The notes beneath the pieces are model-generated. The model saw only the letters and a list, made by a program, of their open reading frames with translations. It was not told the origin of the DNA and ran no database searches. A program made the translations under genes and the position numbers. 45,464 nucleotides of DNA from Rhodospirillaceae bacterium (GTDB lineage Bacteria; Pseudomonadota; Alphaproteobacteria; UBA6615): NCBI GenBank assembly GCA_002724635.1, contig PBPM01000113.1, positions 1-45,464 on the forward strand, written 5' to 3'. Below are positions 25,653-34,290 of this stretch, piece after piece (the stretch's first letter is position 1; every line of letters starts with the position of its first letter).

Positions 25653-26579
25653 TCAGGCGCTCATGCTGGCGCGTTGGCCATACGCCGCTTCGGCATCTTT
25701 GACACTGGCATCGTCCTTCATAACGAAATCGAACTTGCCCTCGTAAAAGCGACCGTCGAAGCCGTACTCCTGCGCGCGGGTCGCATCATCGATTTCGACA
25801 TACGGAATAATCAGAGATTCTTTGACGCCGAATACGGCATCAGAATCCAGATATTGGCTATCGCTATTGAACATCTCTGTCTGGATGGTCTGATAACCGT
25901 CCTTGTAGATGAGGTAGTGAAGATGCGCTGGACGCCACGAATGGCGCCCCGTTCCATTCAGAATAAGGCCGACCGGACCATCCGTGGGAACCGGATAATC
26001 TGCGGGCTTGCGGGAGCGGAACCAGTAACGGCCATCCGTGCCGGTCTTGAATTTTCCGCGATACGCATAGTCCGGATATTCTTTCGGTTGCCCCACCTGC
26101 GCCTCGTAAAACATGTTAGGCGATGTCTGCCAGAGATCGAGGGTCACGCCTTCGATCGGATGTCCGTCAGAATCCAGAACCCGACCATGCAAGAAGGCCG
26201 GTTCTCCCTCATCATCGCCTAGAGAAATATCGAAACCCATTTCGCGTGCGGGGGCACCTTCGCGATAAAAGGGACCCAGAAGGCTGGATTCGGTCGCACC
26301 CGTGCGAACCCTGTCACCCAAAATTTCAACCAAGGCCGTCAGTCCCAATACATCGCCGAGCAAAACACCCTCTTCCCGCTTATCGTCGGAGATGTGACCG
26401 ACATCCTGAATGAAACGGGCGCCATAAAGCAGCTCGTCCGGAGTCAGGTTCACTTCGCGGATTAAATCATGTGAATGGCGAATCAGCGCCTCCATAATCT
26501 CCTTCAGACGCGGGTTAGTATCATCGGCGATCACATTGAGCACCGCATCTGTCACATTCGACTCGTTCAAATCACGCAT
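25653..26579 (-). CDS. Intradiol ring-cleavage dioxygenase (catechol/hydroxyquinol 1,2-dioxygenase family)
   Basis: This 308-aa non-haem iron(III) enzyme cleaves an aromatic diol between its two hydroxyls to a muconate or maleylacetate. Likely ligands are Tyr158 (LDLWQTSPNMFY), Tyr195 (KPADYPVPTDGPVG), His219 and His221 (RPAHLHYLI). The ADYPVPTDGPVG form and the N-terminal helical dimer domain resemble hydroxyquinol dioxygenases more than protocatechuate enzymes. GAGGAGGG precedes the ATG. It is divergent from an IclR regulator of PcaR type across a palindrome, which fits aromatic-induced control. No maleylacetate reductase or cycloisomerase gene lies in the window. Confidence 0.93.
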   Translation of the reverse strand: MRDLNESNVTDAVLNVIADDTNPRLKEIMEALIRHSHDLIREVNLTPDELLYGARFIQDVGHISDDKREEGVLLGDVLGLTALVEILGDRVRTGATESSLLGPFYREGAPAREMGFDISLGDDEGEPAFLHGRVLDSDGHPIEGVTLDLWQTSPNMFYEAQVGQPKEYPDYAYRGKFKTGTDGRYWFRSRKPADYPVPTDGPVGLILNGTGRHSWRPAHLHYLIYKDGYQTIQTEMFNSDSQYLDSDAVFGVKESLIIPYVEIDDATRAQEYGFDGRFYEGKFDFVMKDDASVKDAEAAYGQRASMSA

Positions 26580-26725
26580 TCAACATTCCCTCCTCGATCT
26601 CCGACCGCAAATGCTTGAGTGAAGTGCCTGTTTGTCCAAAGGATGCGCCGAATTCCTATACCCGGCAACCGGCGATAACATCAACAATTTGCGTCACGAG
26701 GACAGTATAGACTCGATCTCGAATT

Positions 26726-26759
26726 GTTCTTATAACGAACAAATGTTCGCTTATAGAAC
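26726..26759. promoter_or_regulatory. Palindromic operator candidate for the IclR regulator
   Basis: GTTCTTATAACGAACA and TGTTCGCTTATAGAAC form an inverted repeat around AA, with an inner perfect CGAACA/TGTTCG. It lies 27 bases before the IclR start. Its layout recalls the GTTC...GAACA sites bound by PcaR/PcaU-type IclR proteins. A TATAAT at 26762-26767 could be the -10 of the regulator, which would make the site autoregulatory as well as controlling the dioxygenase. Confidence 0.65.
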
Positions 26760-26785
26760 CCTATAATTCCCAAGGCGTCTCGTCA

Positions 26786-27556
26786 ATGCCAGCACCTCGT
26801 GAAGGTTCAGAGTTTGTCCAATCGCTGCAGCGTGGTCTTGCTGTGATTCAGGCTTTCGGTTCCAACCGCCCTGACATGACCATCAGCGAAGTCGCCGAAG
26901 TGACGGGTACCACCCGCGCAACGGCACGTCGTTTTCTCCTGACCCTCGAATCGCTCGGACATGTGCGTGTAAACGGTCGCCGCTTCTCCCTAACCCCGCA
27001 GGTTCTCGAATTAGGCTATGCCTACCTATCATCCCTAGAATGGTGGCAGATCGCGCAGCCCCACATGGAAACAGTGGTGCACATGCTTCAGGAATCCTGC
27101 TCTGCGGCTGTCCTAGACGGGCACGAAGTCATCTATGTCGCCCGTGTTTCCGCCACGCGGATCATGACTATCAACCTTGGCATCGGCACCCGCCTGCCCG
27201 CCTATGTCACGTCACTCGGCCGAGTGCTACTCGCCCACCAGTCACCGGAATATCTTAACCGTTATCTAGCAGACCTTACGCCCCAGAAATTCACAGACAG
27301 AACGAAGACGGACCGAGGTGAATTGCGCGAGGTGCTCGATACGGTCCGTCTCAAGGGGTACGCGCGAGTGGATCAGGAACTTGAAACGGGGCTCCGTTCC
27401 CTCGCGGTCCCGATCCTAGACCGGAATGGACATATCCTGGCCGCGCTGAACGTCGGCACCCACGCAGCTAGGACAAGGCTAGAGGACATGACATCGCGTT
27501 TCCTGCCCGTGCTGCACGAGGCATCGCGGAAGATCACCGCGCAGCTGCCGCGCTAA
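26786..27556 (+). CDS. IclR-family regulator, PcaR/PcaU type
   Basis: The 256-aa regulator has an N-terminal winged helix (about residues 10-75: EFVQSLQRGLAVIQAF, MTISEVAEVTGTTRATARRFL, LGHVRVNGRRFSLTPQVLELGYAYLSS) and a C-terminal effector domain (TINLGIGTRLPAYVTSLGRVLLA, ETGLRSLAVPILDRNG). The long identical-looking RRFLLTLESLGHV and LGYAYLSS stretches are characteristic of PcaR/PcaU/CatR-like regulators of the beta-ketoadipate pathway. It is divergent from the intradiol dioxygenase and probably controls it with an aromatic or keto-acid effector. The ribosome binding site is weak. Confidence 0.9.
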   Translation: MPAPREGSEFVQSLQRGLAVIQAFGSNRPDMTISEVAEVTGTTRATARRFLLTLESLGHVRVNGRRFSLTPQVLELGYAYLSSLEWWQIAQPHMETVVHMLQESCSAAVLDGHEVIYVARVSATRIMTINLGIGTRLPAYVTSLGRVLLAHQSPEYLNRYLADLTPQKFTDRTKTDRGELREVLDTVRLKGYARVDQELETGLRSLAVPILDRNGHILAALNVGTHAARTRLEDMTSRFLPVLHEASRKITAQLPR

Positions 27557-27571
27557 GCGTATTTCGGCCGG

Positions 27572-28225
27572 TCAGACGATTTCGCAGACTTCTTCGAAGC
27601 CGTAACGATACAGCCGCGGTCCCTTGATACCCGATACATCGCCGTAACCGATGTTGCACAGAAAGATCGACTTCACTGCCGTACCCGAAAAGAATTCCTC
27701 ATCGACACCGGCGTTGTTGAACCCACCCATGGCGCCGACATCCAGTCCTACGGCGCGCAGCGCCATAATAAAGTAGCCACCCTGTAAAATCGCCTGAATC
27801 CGGCTGAAGCTCTCGGCCATCTCCGCATTTCCCGAGAAACGGTCCGCCATTTCGGGACGGATCGGATTGAACTTTGAAAAATCGGTGAAGAAGGTATTGT
27901 CATAGGCAACGATCGCCGTGACCGGGGCGAGCATCGTCTTGTTCTGGTTGGGCCCGTTCACATGGGTGTTCAGGCGTTCCTTGGCCTCTTTCGTACGCAC
28001 GAAGGTGATCCGCATCGGCTGCGTGTTGGCACTGGTAGGCCCCATCCGCGCAAGTTCGAAGGCCTCCTGCAGTTGGTCATCAGAAACATCACGGTCCTGC
28101 CACCAATTGTGATTACGAGCCTCGCAAAACAGGAGATCGCGGGAATTGCCGTCAAGCGACTGGATACGGTTCCGGTAATCCTCAATCTTTGCGCGTGCCA
28201 CCTCGAGTGCTGCGTCGTCTGACAT
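27572..28225 (-). CDS. RutE-like nitroreductase family protein (malonic semialdehyde reductase type)
   Basis: This 217-aa FMN-dependent nitroreductase-fold protein resembles RutE/HadB-like malonic semialdehyde reductases. Diagnostic segments are EARNHNWWQDRDV, GPTSANTQPMRITFVR, KTMLAPVTAIVAYD, and SGNAEMAESFSRIQAILQGGYFIMALRAVGLDVGAMGGF. The chosen ATG has GGGGGA before it; the frame extends seven more residues to an unsupported upstream ATG. No other pyrimidine-degradation (rut) gene is present, so the substrate may be another semialdehyde or an enone. It is convergent with the IclR gene, 15 bases apart. Confidence 0.88.
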   Translation of the reverse strand: MSDDAALEVARAKIEDYRNRIQSLDGNSRDLLFCEARNHNWWQDRDVSDDQLQEAFELARMGPTSANTQPMRITFVRTKEAKERLNTHVNGPNQNKTMLAPVTAIVAYDNTFFTDFSKFNPIRPEMADRFSGNAEMAESFSRIQAILQGGYFIMALRAVGLDVGAMGGFNNAGVDEEFFSGTAVKSIFLCNIGYGDVSGIKGPRLYRYGFEEVCEIV

Positions 28226-28448
28226 GAAGTATCCCCCGTTCGTCAATCGGCGAATTTCTCCGTAACCGAAGCTGTTCGCAATTGCTATCTAGATGTGGGG
28301 CAAGCCGCGGAAAGTCAATTCTCGCCAATCGCCGGCTCGCTGAATGAACCCCCGGTCGTCGTTGAGCCCTTAAAGCGAATGCATTATTGAGGCATATCTC
28401 AAGCCCATCGCGGCGCGACGCCTTCGCCCCGCCTGCCTGGAGTAAACC

Positions 28449-29675
28449 ATGTCCGATTCCGTTGGCGCCCTGTCCGGCGTAACCGTCCTCGACCTCACCC
28501 GTGTTCTAGCTGGCCCCTACTGCACGCAGCTTCTGGGCGACCTGGGCGCGGATGTAATCAAGATAGAGCGCCCCGGGGCGGGCGACGATACACGTCGCTT
28601 CGCGCCACCCTTCATGGCCGGGCCGAACGGGGAGGACACCAGCGAGAGCGCCTATTTTATGTCCGCCAACCGCAACAAGCGCTCGGTCGAGGTAGACCTG
28701 ACTAATGAGACCGGCCAAGCGCTGGTTCGCGAGTTGGCGATGAAGGCAGACGTATTGGTCGAAAACTTCAAGACCGGCAACCTCGCCAAATACGGCCTCG
28801 GTTATAACGATCTCAAGGATTCCAACCCGAAGCTGGTCTACTGCTCGATCACTGGCTTCGGCCAGACCGGCCCCTATGCAACCCGCCCCGGCTACGACTT
28901 CCTAATCCAAGGTATGGGCGGCATCATGTCGATCACCGGCGAAGCAGAAGGCGAGCCCCAGAAGGTCGGCGTGCCCATCGCAGATATCATGTCGGGCATG
29001 TTCGCGGCCGTCGCCGTCAATGGTGCCCTTCGCCACGCGGCCGTCACCGGCCAAGGCCAGTATATAGATATCGGAATGCTGGACACCCAGGTCGCCTGGC
29101 TCGTGAATCAGGGCATGAATTTTCTGCACTCCGGCCAGGCCGAGCGGCTAGGCAACGCTCATCCCAACATCGTCCCCTACCAGGTTTTCGCAACCGCCGA
29201 CGGCCACATCGTGGTGGCGGTGGGCAACGATACCCAGTTTCGCACCTTTGCCGGGATTCTTGGCGAGCCAGAGCTCGCCGACCAGTCGCTGTTCGCCACG
29301 AACGATTCCCGTGTGCGCAACCGCCAAGAGGTTGTCGCCCATATCCAGGCGATCATGCTGACTAAGCCGTCTGCGTACTGGCTTGCAGAACTCGAGGCCA
29401 ACAAGATCGGTTGCGGCCCAATCAACACGCTAGACCAGGTATTCGATGACCCGCACGTCAAGGCACGCGAGATGGTAGTCAGCGTTCCTCACCCGCTCGC
29501 TGGACCGGACGGTGCGCAGCTGATCGCCAGTCCGCTACGTCTTTCCGAAACACCGGTCGAGTATCGCCACCACCCGCCACTGCTCGGCCAGCACACTGAC
29601 GAAGTGCTGCGAGACGTACTGGGCTATGACACAGACAAGATCGCCGACCTGCGCGAGTCCGGTGCCGTCGGTTAA
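28449..29675 (+). CDS. Class III CoA transferase (CaiB/BaiF family)
   Basis: The 408-aa protein moves CoA between carboxylic acids through an aspartyl-CoA intermediate; members include formyl-CoA:oxalate and carnitine-type transferases. Signatures are LSGVTVLDLTRVLAGPYCTQLLGDLGADVIKIERPGAGDDTR cut across residues 9-49, NRNKRSVEVDL, and the catalytic Asp near residue 150 in GYDFLIQGMGG. The C-terminal domain has ELEANKIGCGPINTLDQVFDDPHVKAREMV. GGAG precedes the ATG. It is convergent with a second IclR gene. The acid substrate is not evident; it would supply an activated acid for beta-oxidation or lyase chemistry. Confidence 0.93.
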   Translation: MSDSVGALSGVTVLDLTRVLAGPYCTQLLGDLGADVIKIERPGAGDDTRRFAPPFMAGPNGEDTSESAYFMSANRNKRSVEVDLTNETGQALVRELAMKADVLVENFKTGNLAKYGLGYNDLKDSNPKLVYCSITGFGQTGPYATRPGYDFLIQGMGGIMSITGEAEGEPQKVGVPIADIMSGMFAAVAVNGALRHAAVTGQGQYIDIGMLDTQVAWLVNQGMNFLHSGQAERLGNAHPNIVPYQVFATADGHIVVAVGNDTQFRTFAGILGEPELADQSLFATNDSRVRNRQEVVAHIQAIMLTKPSAYWLAELEANKIGCGPINTLDQVFDDPHVKAREMVVSVPHPLAGPDGAQLIASPLRLSETPVEYRHHPPLLGQHTDEVLRDVLGYDTDKIADLRESGAVG

Positions 29676-29759
29676 TTACCATGACGGGGGCGACCACCTG
29701 ATCGCAGCGGCCGCGTCCAATCCGGTTTCCGCCACGGACATCACCGTCTGATAACCCAT

Positions 29760-30530
29760 CTAAATGTCGGTACCCTGGGTCGCGACCCGTGTCACGATCT
29801 CGCTGGCCACATTCTGCAATTGGGTGCCGATCCGTTCGATCCGCGCATCGTCCAACCGCGCACGCGGGCCCGTCACCGCAAGCGCGCAGGCCGCGCGCCC
29901 GTGCGGGTTTAGGATGGGCGTCGCCACGGACCGGATGCCGGGCGAGCCTTCCTCGTCATTGATCGAGTAGCCGCGCTTTCGGATTATCGCCAGCTCGCGC
30001 GACAATGCCTCCACATCCGTGATTGTCCTTCCGGTGTATGCGCTCAGGCGTGTGAACTTGTAACTGGCCCGTACCTCATTGATCGGCCGCACTGAAAGCA
30101 GCGCCTTCCCTAGGCTCGTCGCATGAGCATCAAAATAGGTGCCGATTTGAACCTCAGAACGGTGTGCCCGCTCGGTGGTCACCCGGTCAGCGATGAACAC
30201 CTGAATGCCCTCAAGGAATCCTAGATTGACAGTCTCGTCTACGTCATGCGCCAGCGTGACCAGGTAGGGATGGGCATGGTGCGTAATCCGCGCGACCATG
30301 TTCGAGCGATAGCCGAACAGGTGCATGTTGAAGCCGATCCAGTAGCGACGATCTTCGCCTTTGTAGGCGTAACCCATGCCACATAGGACCTCGAGCAGGC
30401 GATGCGCCGTGGCACGGTGCAGGCCGGTCGCCCGAGCTACGTCCGAGACCGCGCGCCCCTTCGTACTTTCGCCGAGATATTCGAGAATCTGAAAACCGCG
30501 CTTGAGCGACTGGTTCTTATACGTTGCCAT
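29760..30530 (-). CDS. IclR-family regulator 2
   Basis: The 256-aa regulator has a winged-helix DNA-binding domain (residues 8-65: SLKRGFQILEYLGESTKG, AVSDVARATGLHRATAHRLLEVL) and an effector domain (QIGTYFDAHATSLGKALLS, GSPGIRSVATPILNPHG). It is the last gene of a minus-strand run, 134 bases downstream of the first Gfo/Idh gene, and may regulate that run or the convergent CoA transferase. An inverted repeat AACACCGG-AAAT-CCGGCGTT (30622-30641, one mismatch) lies between it and the Gfo/Idh gene. The ribosome site is weak. Confidence 0.9.
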   Translation of the reverse strand: MATYKNQSLKRGFQILEYLGESTKGRAVSDVARATGLHRATAHRLLEVLCGMGYAYKGEDRRYWIGFNMHLFGYRSNMVARITHHAHPYLVTLAHDVDETVNLGFLEGIQVFIADRVTTERAHRSEVQIGTYFDAHATSLGKALLSVRPINEVRASYKFTRLSAYTGRTITDVEALSRELAIIRKRGYSINDEEGSPGIRSVATPILNPHGRAACALAVTGPRARLDDARIERIGTQLQNVASEIVTRVATQGTDI

Positions 30531-30664
30531 GCGTCATTCCGTCACGAAGGGGGTTTCTATCTCGCGCACCCAAGAATTTTGTATCCGCGCGAAAAAGATT
30601 ATCTCAGAATATGAGACTGGAAACACCGGAAATCCGGCGTTCGACGGCGGCGGGCGTTGCCCTA

Positions 30665-31696
30665 TCACGGAAGTGAGAGGCTCACCGGTTCACCCGTCTC
30701 GGCCGACAGGTCGGCTGCCATCGTCACGTCCATCACCAGCCGTGCCTCGCGTGCGTTTGCTAGAACCGGACGGTCATGTGCGACCGCCGTGACGAAATGA
30801 TTGGTCTCGTCCGCCATCGCGCCCGCGAACACATGGTCTACCGGTTCACCAGGCATGGATGACAGCGGGTAGCGTATTCCGTTCTCGACCGTGTTCAGGC
30901 TGATCTCCCGATGTGTGTCGTCCACTGTCAAGGCGCCCTCGGTCCCGACGATTTCGATCCAGCTTTGCGAATATTGCGGATAGCCTAGCGGCAGGACCCA
31001 GCCCGAGCCCGCCGCGATCGTGGTCCCGTCGTCCATGGTGACCATGATCCACTGATGATCCGGCGTATCGCTGACCTTGTTGAACAGCTTGCCCGCCTGT
31101 TGTGAATAGACCTTCACCGGCAGTCGCGGCTGCAGGCACCAGAGTAGGAAATCGATCGAATGGGTGCCGCCCATCGCTGCGGGCGACATTTTCGAGCGCC
31201 CCTTGATCTTGTCGCCGATCTCACGCGTGATATTGCGGCTGACTAGACAGGTCACCGGGTCACCGATATCTCCCGCCTTGATGGCCCTGTTGATAAAGGC
31301 GTATTTCGGATCGAAGCGTCGGGTATAACCGACCGCGAGTTTGAGCTCCCTAGCGTCACACAACGCTATCGCCTCGTCCGTCTCCTCAAGCGTCGGCGCG
31401 ACCGGCTTCTCAATCAGCACATGCTTTCCCTCCTCCAGCGCCGCACGCAGGATCGGAAACCGCTGGCTTTCCGGCGTTGACGCGATGATCACCGCGTCAA
31501 TTTGCGGGCTGCCAATGATCTCGGTCCAGTCTGCTGTCACCCGGGCCGCGCCGGCCTGGGCCCCAATCTCGGCAGCGCGTGCTGGATCGATCTCTGCAAT
31601 ATGCAATTCGTCGACCAGCGGATTCGCGGCACAGGCATTCGCCCGGATCCCACCGACCCATCCGGCACCAATCACTCCGAGGTTAATCTGGTTCAT
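30665..31696 (-). CDS. Gfo/Idh/MocA-family oxidoreductase 1
   Basis: This 343-aa NAD(P)-dependent dehydrogenase has the N-terminal Rossmann domain (LGVIGAGWVGG, residues 7-15), the family EKP signature (LIEKPVAP, near residue 97) with the catalytic Lys, and a C-terminal substrate domain containing GGTHSIDFLLW with a conserved Asp/His pair. Members typically oxidise inositols, sugars or their acids. It lies 17 bases downstream of a second family member and follows AGAGGA. Two adjacent copies of related design suggest sequential or alternative oxidation of one polyol-type substrate. The substrate is not identifiable by eye. Confidence 0.9.
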   Translation of the reverse strand: MNQINLGVIGAGWVGGIRANACAANPLVDELHIAEIDPARAAEIGAQAGAARVTADWTEIIGSPQIDAVIIASTPESQRFPILRAALEEGKHVLIEKPVAPTLEETDEAIALCDARELKLAVGYTRRFDPKYAFINRAIKAGDIGDPVTCLVSRNITREIGDKIKGRSKMSPAAMGGTHSIDFLLWCLQPRLPVKVYSQQAGKLFNKVSDTPDHQWIMVTMDDGTTIAAGSGWVLPLGYPQYSQSWIEIVGTEGALTVDDTHREISLNTVENGIRYPLSSMPGEPVDHVFAGAMADETNHFVTAVAHDRPVLANAREARLVMDVTMAADLSAETGEPVSLSLP

Positions 31697-31712
31697 CGCC
31701 CGTCCTCTAGGT

Positions 31713-32789
31713 TCATTCCGCTAGCCTCACGGAGGCTCCCGTGCGCGCCGCCTCCTCGATCGCTAGGGTCACCGCAAGCGTGCGCCGGGCTTCGCGGGGC
31801 TGCGTGTGCGGGCTCGGACGCCCGGTCATCAGATGGTCGAGCCAGGACCGGGTCTCGCTCGCGACAGCACCCCAGTAGTCGCCCACGGCGAAATCGGCCG
31901 CCGAAGTAGTCTGCATAAACATCATGTTGATGTTGTGGTCAGGCACATAGCTGTGCGGCGCGCCGCTGTCGGTGAACAGTAGGCTGTCCTTGTTGTCGGC
32001 GTCGAGCAGGATCACGCCGGTATCGCCGATGACCTCGAAGCGCGAGCTCTGCCCCACGGTGGGATAGGTCGACGGCAGGACATAGCTGACGCCGAGATTA
32101 ACCACCGCACCACTTTCGAAGGTGATGATCGCCCAGGTCACGTCGGCGGCCTTGTGCCCCATCGCCCTGAATACCTTGGACCGTGCTCGCGCGACGACCT
32201 CTACCGGACGGATGCTCTCAAGATACCAGCACGCCATATCCACGTAATAGGTCAGCACATCGTTGACCGGTGTCGCGTCGGGCGCGCGCTTCAGGATCTC
32301 CATCAGCTGGGCACGCGTGTTGTAGACCCGCGACTGGATTCCCAGAACCTCACCCACCCGGCCCTGAAGGATCTGTTCCTTCGCCAGCATCCAGCGCCGG
32401 TCATGGCGGCGGGAATAGCCAACCCGCAGTTCGGACCCGGTGCGCTCGGCCGCCTCGATGATCGCGTCGGCGTCCTCCAGCGTGAACGCGATCGGCTTTT
32501 CCACGAATACTGCCTTGCCGGCCTCCAGCGCCTGAACGACGGCCTCGCGGTGGTCATGTTCGGGCGTCGAGATGAATACTGCCCCGACACGCGCATCATT
32601 GATCGCCGCAAGATTATCGCTGGTAACAAGGTCTGCGCCGGTCTTCTGGGCCAGCACATCTGCCTGGATTTGATTCCGGTCGGACAGCGCGAGGAAACCG
32701 ACCCCCGGATGGGTCGCAGACAGGTTAGCGCGCAATCCACCGATCCGCCCGCAGCCAATGACGGCCACGCCAAGTGCCTCTCGCTGCAT
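31713..32789 (-). CDS. Gfo/Idh/MocA-family oxidoreductase 2
   Basis: This 358-aa relative of the downstream gene has GVAVIGCGRIGG (residues 7-18) in the nucleotide domain, FVEKPIAF (EKP signature) and RVGYSRRHDRRW. The pattern SRRHDRRW and the aligned ordering of domains differ enough from the other copy to suggest old divergence, not recent duplication. GGGGAGG lies ideally before the ATG. It is separated from the monooxygenase gene upstream by a terminator-like hairpin, so the two oxidoreductases and possibly the regulator form their own unit. Confidence 0.9.
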   Translation of the reverse strand: MQREALGVAVIGCGRIGGLRANLSATHPGVGFLALSDRNQIQADVLAQKTGADLVTSDNLAAINDARVGAVFISTPEHDHREAVVQALEAGKAVFVEKPIAFTLEDADAIIEAAERTGSELRVGYSRRHDRRWMLAKEQILQGRVGEVLGIQSRVYNTRAQLMEILKRAPDATPVNDVLTYYVDMACWYLESIRPVEVVARARSKVFRAMGHKAADVTWAIITFESGAVVNLGVSYVLPSTYPTVGQSSRFEVIGDTGVILLDADNKDSLLFTDSGAPHSYVPDHNINMMFMQTTSAADFAVGDYWGAVASETRSWLDHLMTGRPSPHTQPREARRTLAVTLAIEEAARTGASVRLAE

Positions 32790-32851
32790 CGCTGATACCT
32801 CCCCGTTTCCTGATCACGTTGGCACCAGCCCGCCCCGTGGGTCAACGCCCG

Positions 32852-32883
32852 GAAAAGAAAAGGCCGCCCCGACGGGGGCGGCC
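32852..32883 (-). terminator. Hairpin terminator after the flavin monooxygenase gene
   Basis: GGCCGCCCC pairs with GGGGCGGCC around a short loop. On the minus strand the stem is followed by TTTTCTTTTCC. It lies about 28 bases after the stop codon of the monooxygenase gene. Confidence 0.85.
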
Positions 32884-32911
32884 CGATCATTCGCTTTTCA
32901 GAGCCGCGCGG

Positions 32912-34150
32912 TCACTCGGCGGCGGCCGCCACCCACTGCGGGAAGTCCGGCGTTTCAAGCTCGGGCAACACCCTCTCCATGAACAGCCGAAGCTCTTCCA
33001 ACATGTCTTCCTTGGGCTGTTGGGCCCAGTGCCAAATCAGCGTTATGTACTCGCACAGCACCTGATCGTAGACGTGCTGCCAAGCCTTGATCGATTCATC
33101 GACGGTACCGCCGATGAAGATGTCGGAATCCTTCATACCTTGAATCAGTTCGTCGTCATTGCCCCGCGGGAACTGAGGGAAGAACGGCCCATAGAAGTTC
33201 TTGTAGATGTCAAGGTCATAGTCCCGCAGCTTGCGGTCGAAGTCCGCCGACGTATTGGTTATGTGCGGCCAACGGACTATGTTCTGGTTCTGACCGAGCT
33301 GAACATTGAACCCAGACTCATTGGCCGTCTTCGTGTAGTAATGCGACAGTTCCACAACCCCTTTAGTCGGCATGAAGTAGGTGGGGATGAAGTTGTTGCG
33401 GGCGCAGAAGTCAATCGACGCTTGGCTCTTCGAGGCCGCTATGAAGACAGGCGGATGCGGCTTCTGATAAGGTTTCGGTACCACGCAGACCCGCTGCACG
33501 CTGCCGTCCTCACCGATTTCGCCTTCAGCGCCGGCGTCTCGGGCGATCTTCCAAGCAGGATAATCCTCTACGCCCGTCTCGAACGGATATGGTGCCTCGT
33601 AGAACTCGCCTTGGGTTCGGACCGTCTCCTCGGTCCAGGCCTCTATCACCTGATTGACACGCTCTTCGAAGATTTGACGGTTGCGGTCGTCCGCATCGCT
33701 GCCGTCAGAGACAGTGGCAGGGCTTTCCGTGAACTGGCCCATGACGTTCGCCCAGCGCGACTGGTAGCCGCGCGCAAACCCGACGAAGTACTTGCCCTTG
33801 GTTAGATGGTCGAGGATCGCAGTTTCTTCGGCGACACGCAGCGGATCGTGGGTCGCCGCAACATAACCGAGCGCTCCCACGCGCGCATTCTCGACATGGC
33901 TCGCCCAATAGGCGTTGAGGACGCCAGGGTTTGGGCCGACCTCGTAGCCTTCGGAATGGAAGTGATGCTCGATGGTGCCAAGGCCCCAAACACCCATTTT
34001 GTCAGCTTCTTTGACGATGTCGGTCCATTCGTGGACGATGCGGTGATACATTTCGTTGTCGTTGCCGAGCGGTCGCTTTGCCTTACGGTCTTCTTCACCG
34101 TCGGCGGGAAACATCGGGTAGAGCTGGACGATTACTTTCGGTTTGGCCAT
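32912..34150 (-). CDS. Luciferase-like flavin-dependent monooxygenase (LLM class)
   Basis: The 412-aa TIM-barrel enzyme belongs to the bacterial luciferase-like family and oxygenates substrates with a reduced flavin supplied by a separate reductase. Typical segments are WGLGTIEHHFHSEGYEVGPNP near the N-terminus, RVAEETAILDHLTKGKYFVGFARGY (the GVGRGY-type phosphate-binding segment) and PHPPVFIAASKSQASIDFCARN. GAGGACCAGCA precedes the ATG. It is divergent from a LysR gene across a region that carries a clear LysR-type box, so it is a good candidate target of that regulator. The substrate is unknown. Confidence 0.9.
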   Translation of the reverse strand: MAKPKVIVQLYPMFPADGEEDRKAKRPLGNDNEMYHRIVHEWTDIVKEADKMGVWGLGTIEHHFHSEGYEVGPNPGVLNAYWASHVENARVGALGYVAATHDPLRVAEETAILDHLTKGKYFVGFARGYQSRWANVMGQFTESPATVSDGSDADDRNRQIFEERVNQVIEAWTEETVRTQGEFYEAPYPFETGVEDYPAWKIARDAGAEGEIGEDGSVQRVCVVPKPYQKPHPPVFIAASKSQASIDFCARNNFIPTYFMPTKGVVELSHYYTKTANESGFNVQLGQNQNIVRWPHITNTSADFDRKLRDYDLDIYKNFYGPFFPQFPRGNDDELIQGMKDSDIFIGGTVDESIKAWQHVYDQVLCEYITLIWHWAQQPKEDMLEELRLFMERVLPELETPDFPQWVAAAAE

Positions 34151-34239
34151 TGCTGGTCCTCGTTCTGAGCTACAGTTCGTGTTGCCATGAGCCTATAAAG
34201 CGCAGGCCATACTCACAAATAGTAACTTCGTATGCGAGC

Positions 34240-34256
34240 TATAGTATTTTACTATA
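34240..34256. promoter_or_regulatory. LysR-type palindrome in the monooxygenase/LysR divergent promoter
   Basis: TATAGTA-TTT-TACTATA is a perfect inverted repeat. Inside it, ATAG-N7-CTAT contains the T-N11-A core of LysR binding boxes. It lies 34 bases before the first LysR gene and 90 bases before the oppositely oriented monooxygenase gene, the usual position for autoregulation with divergent activation. Confidence 0.7.
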
Positions 34257-34290
34257 TAGTGACTCCGTTTTAATAATTGGATTTCAACCA

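Noticed and set aside
34078-34290. A long N-terminal extension of LysR 1 from an upstream ATG.
   Set aside because: The extension is not LysR-like and crosses the promoter palindrome; the ATG at 34291 gives a standard N-terminus.
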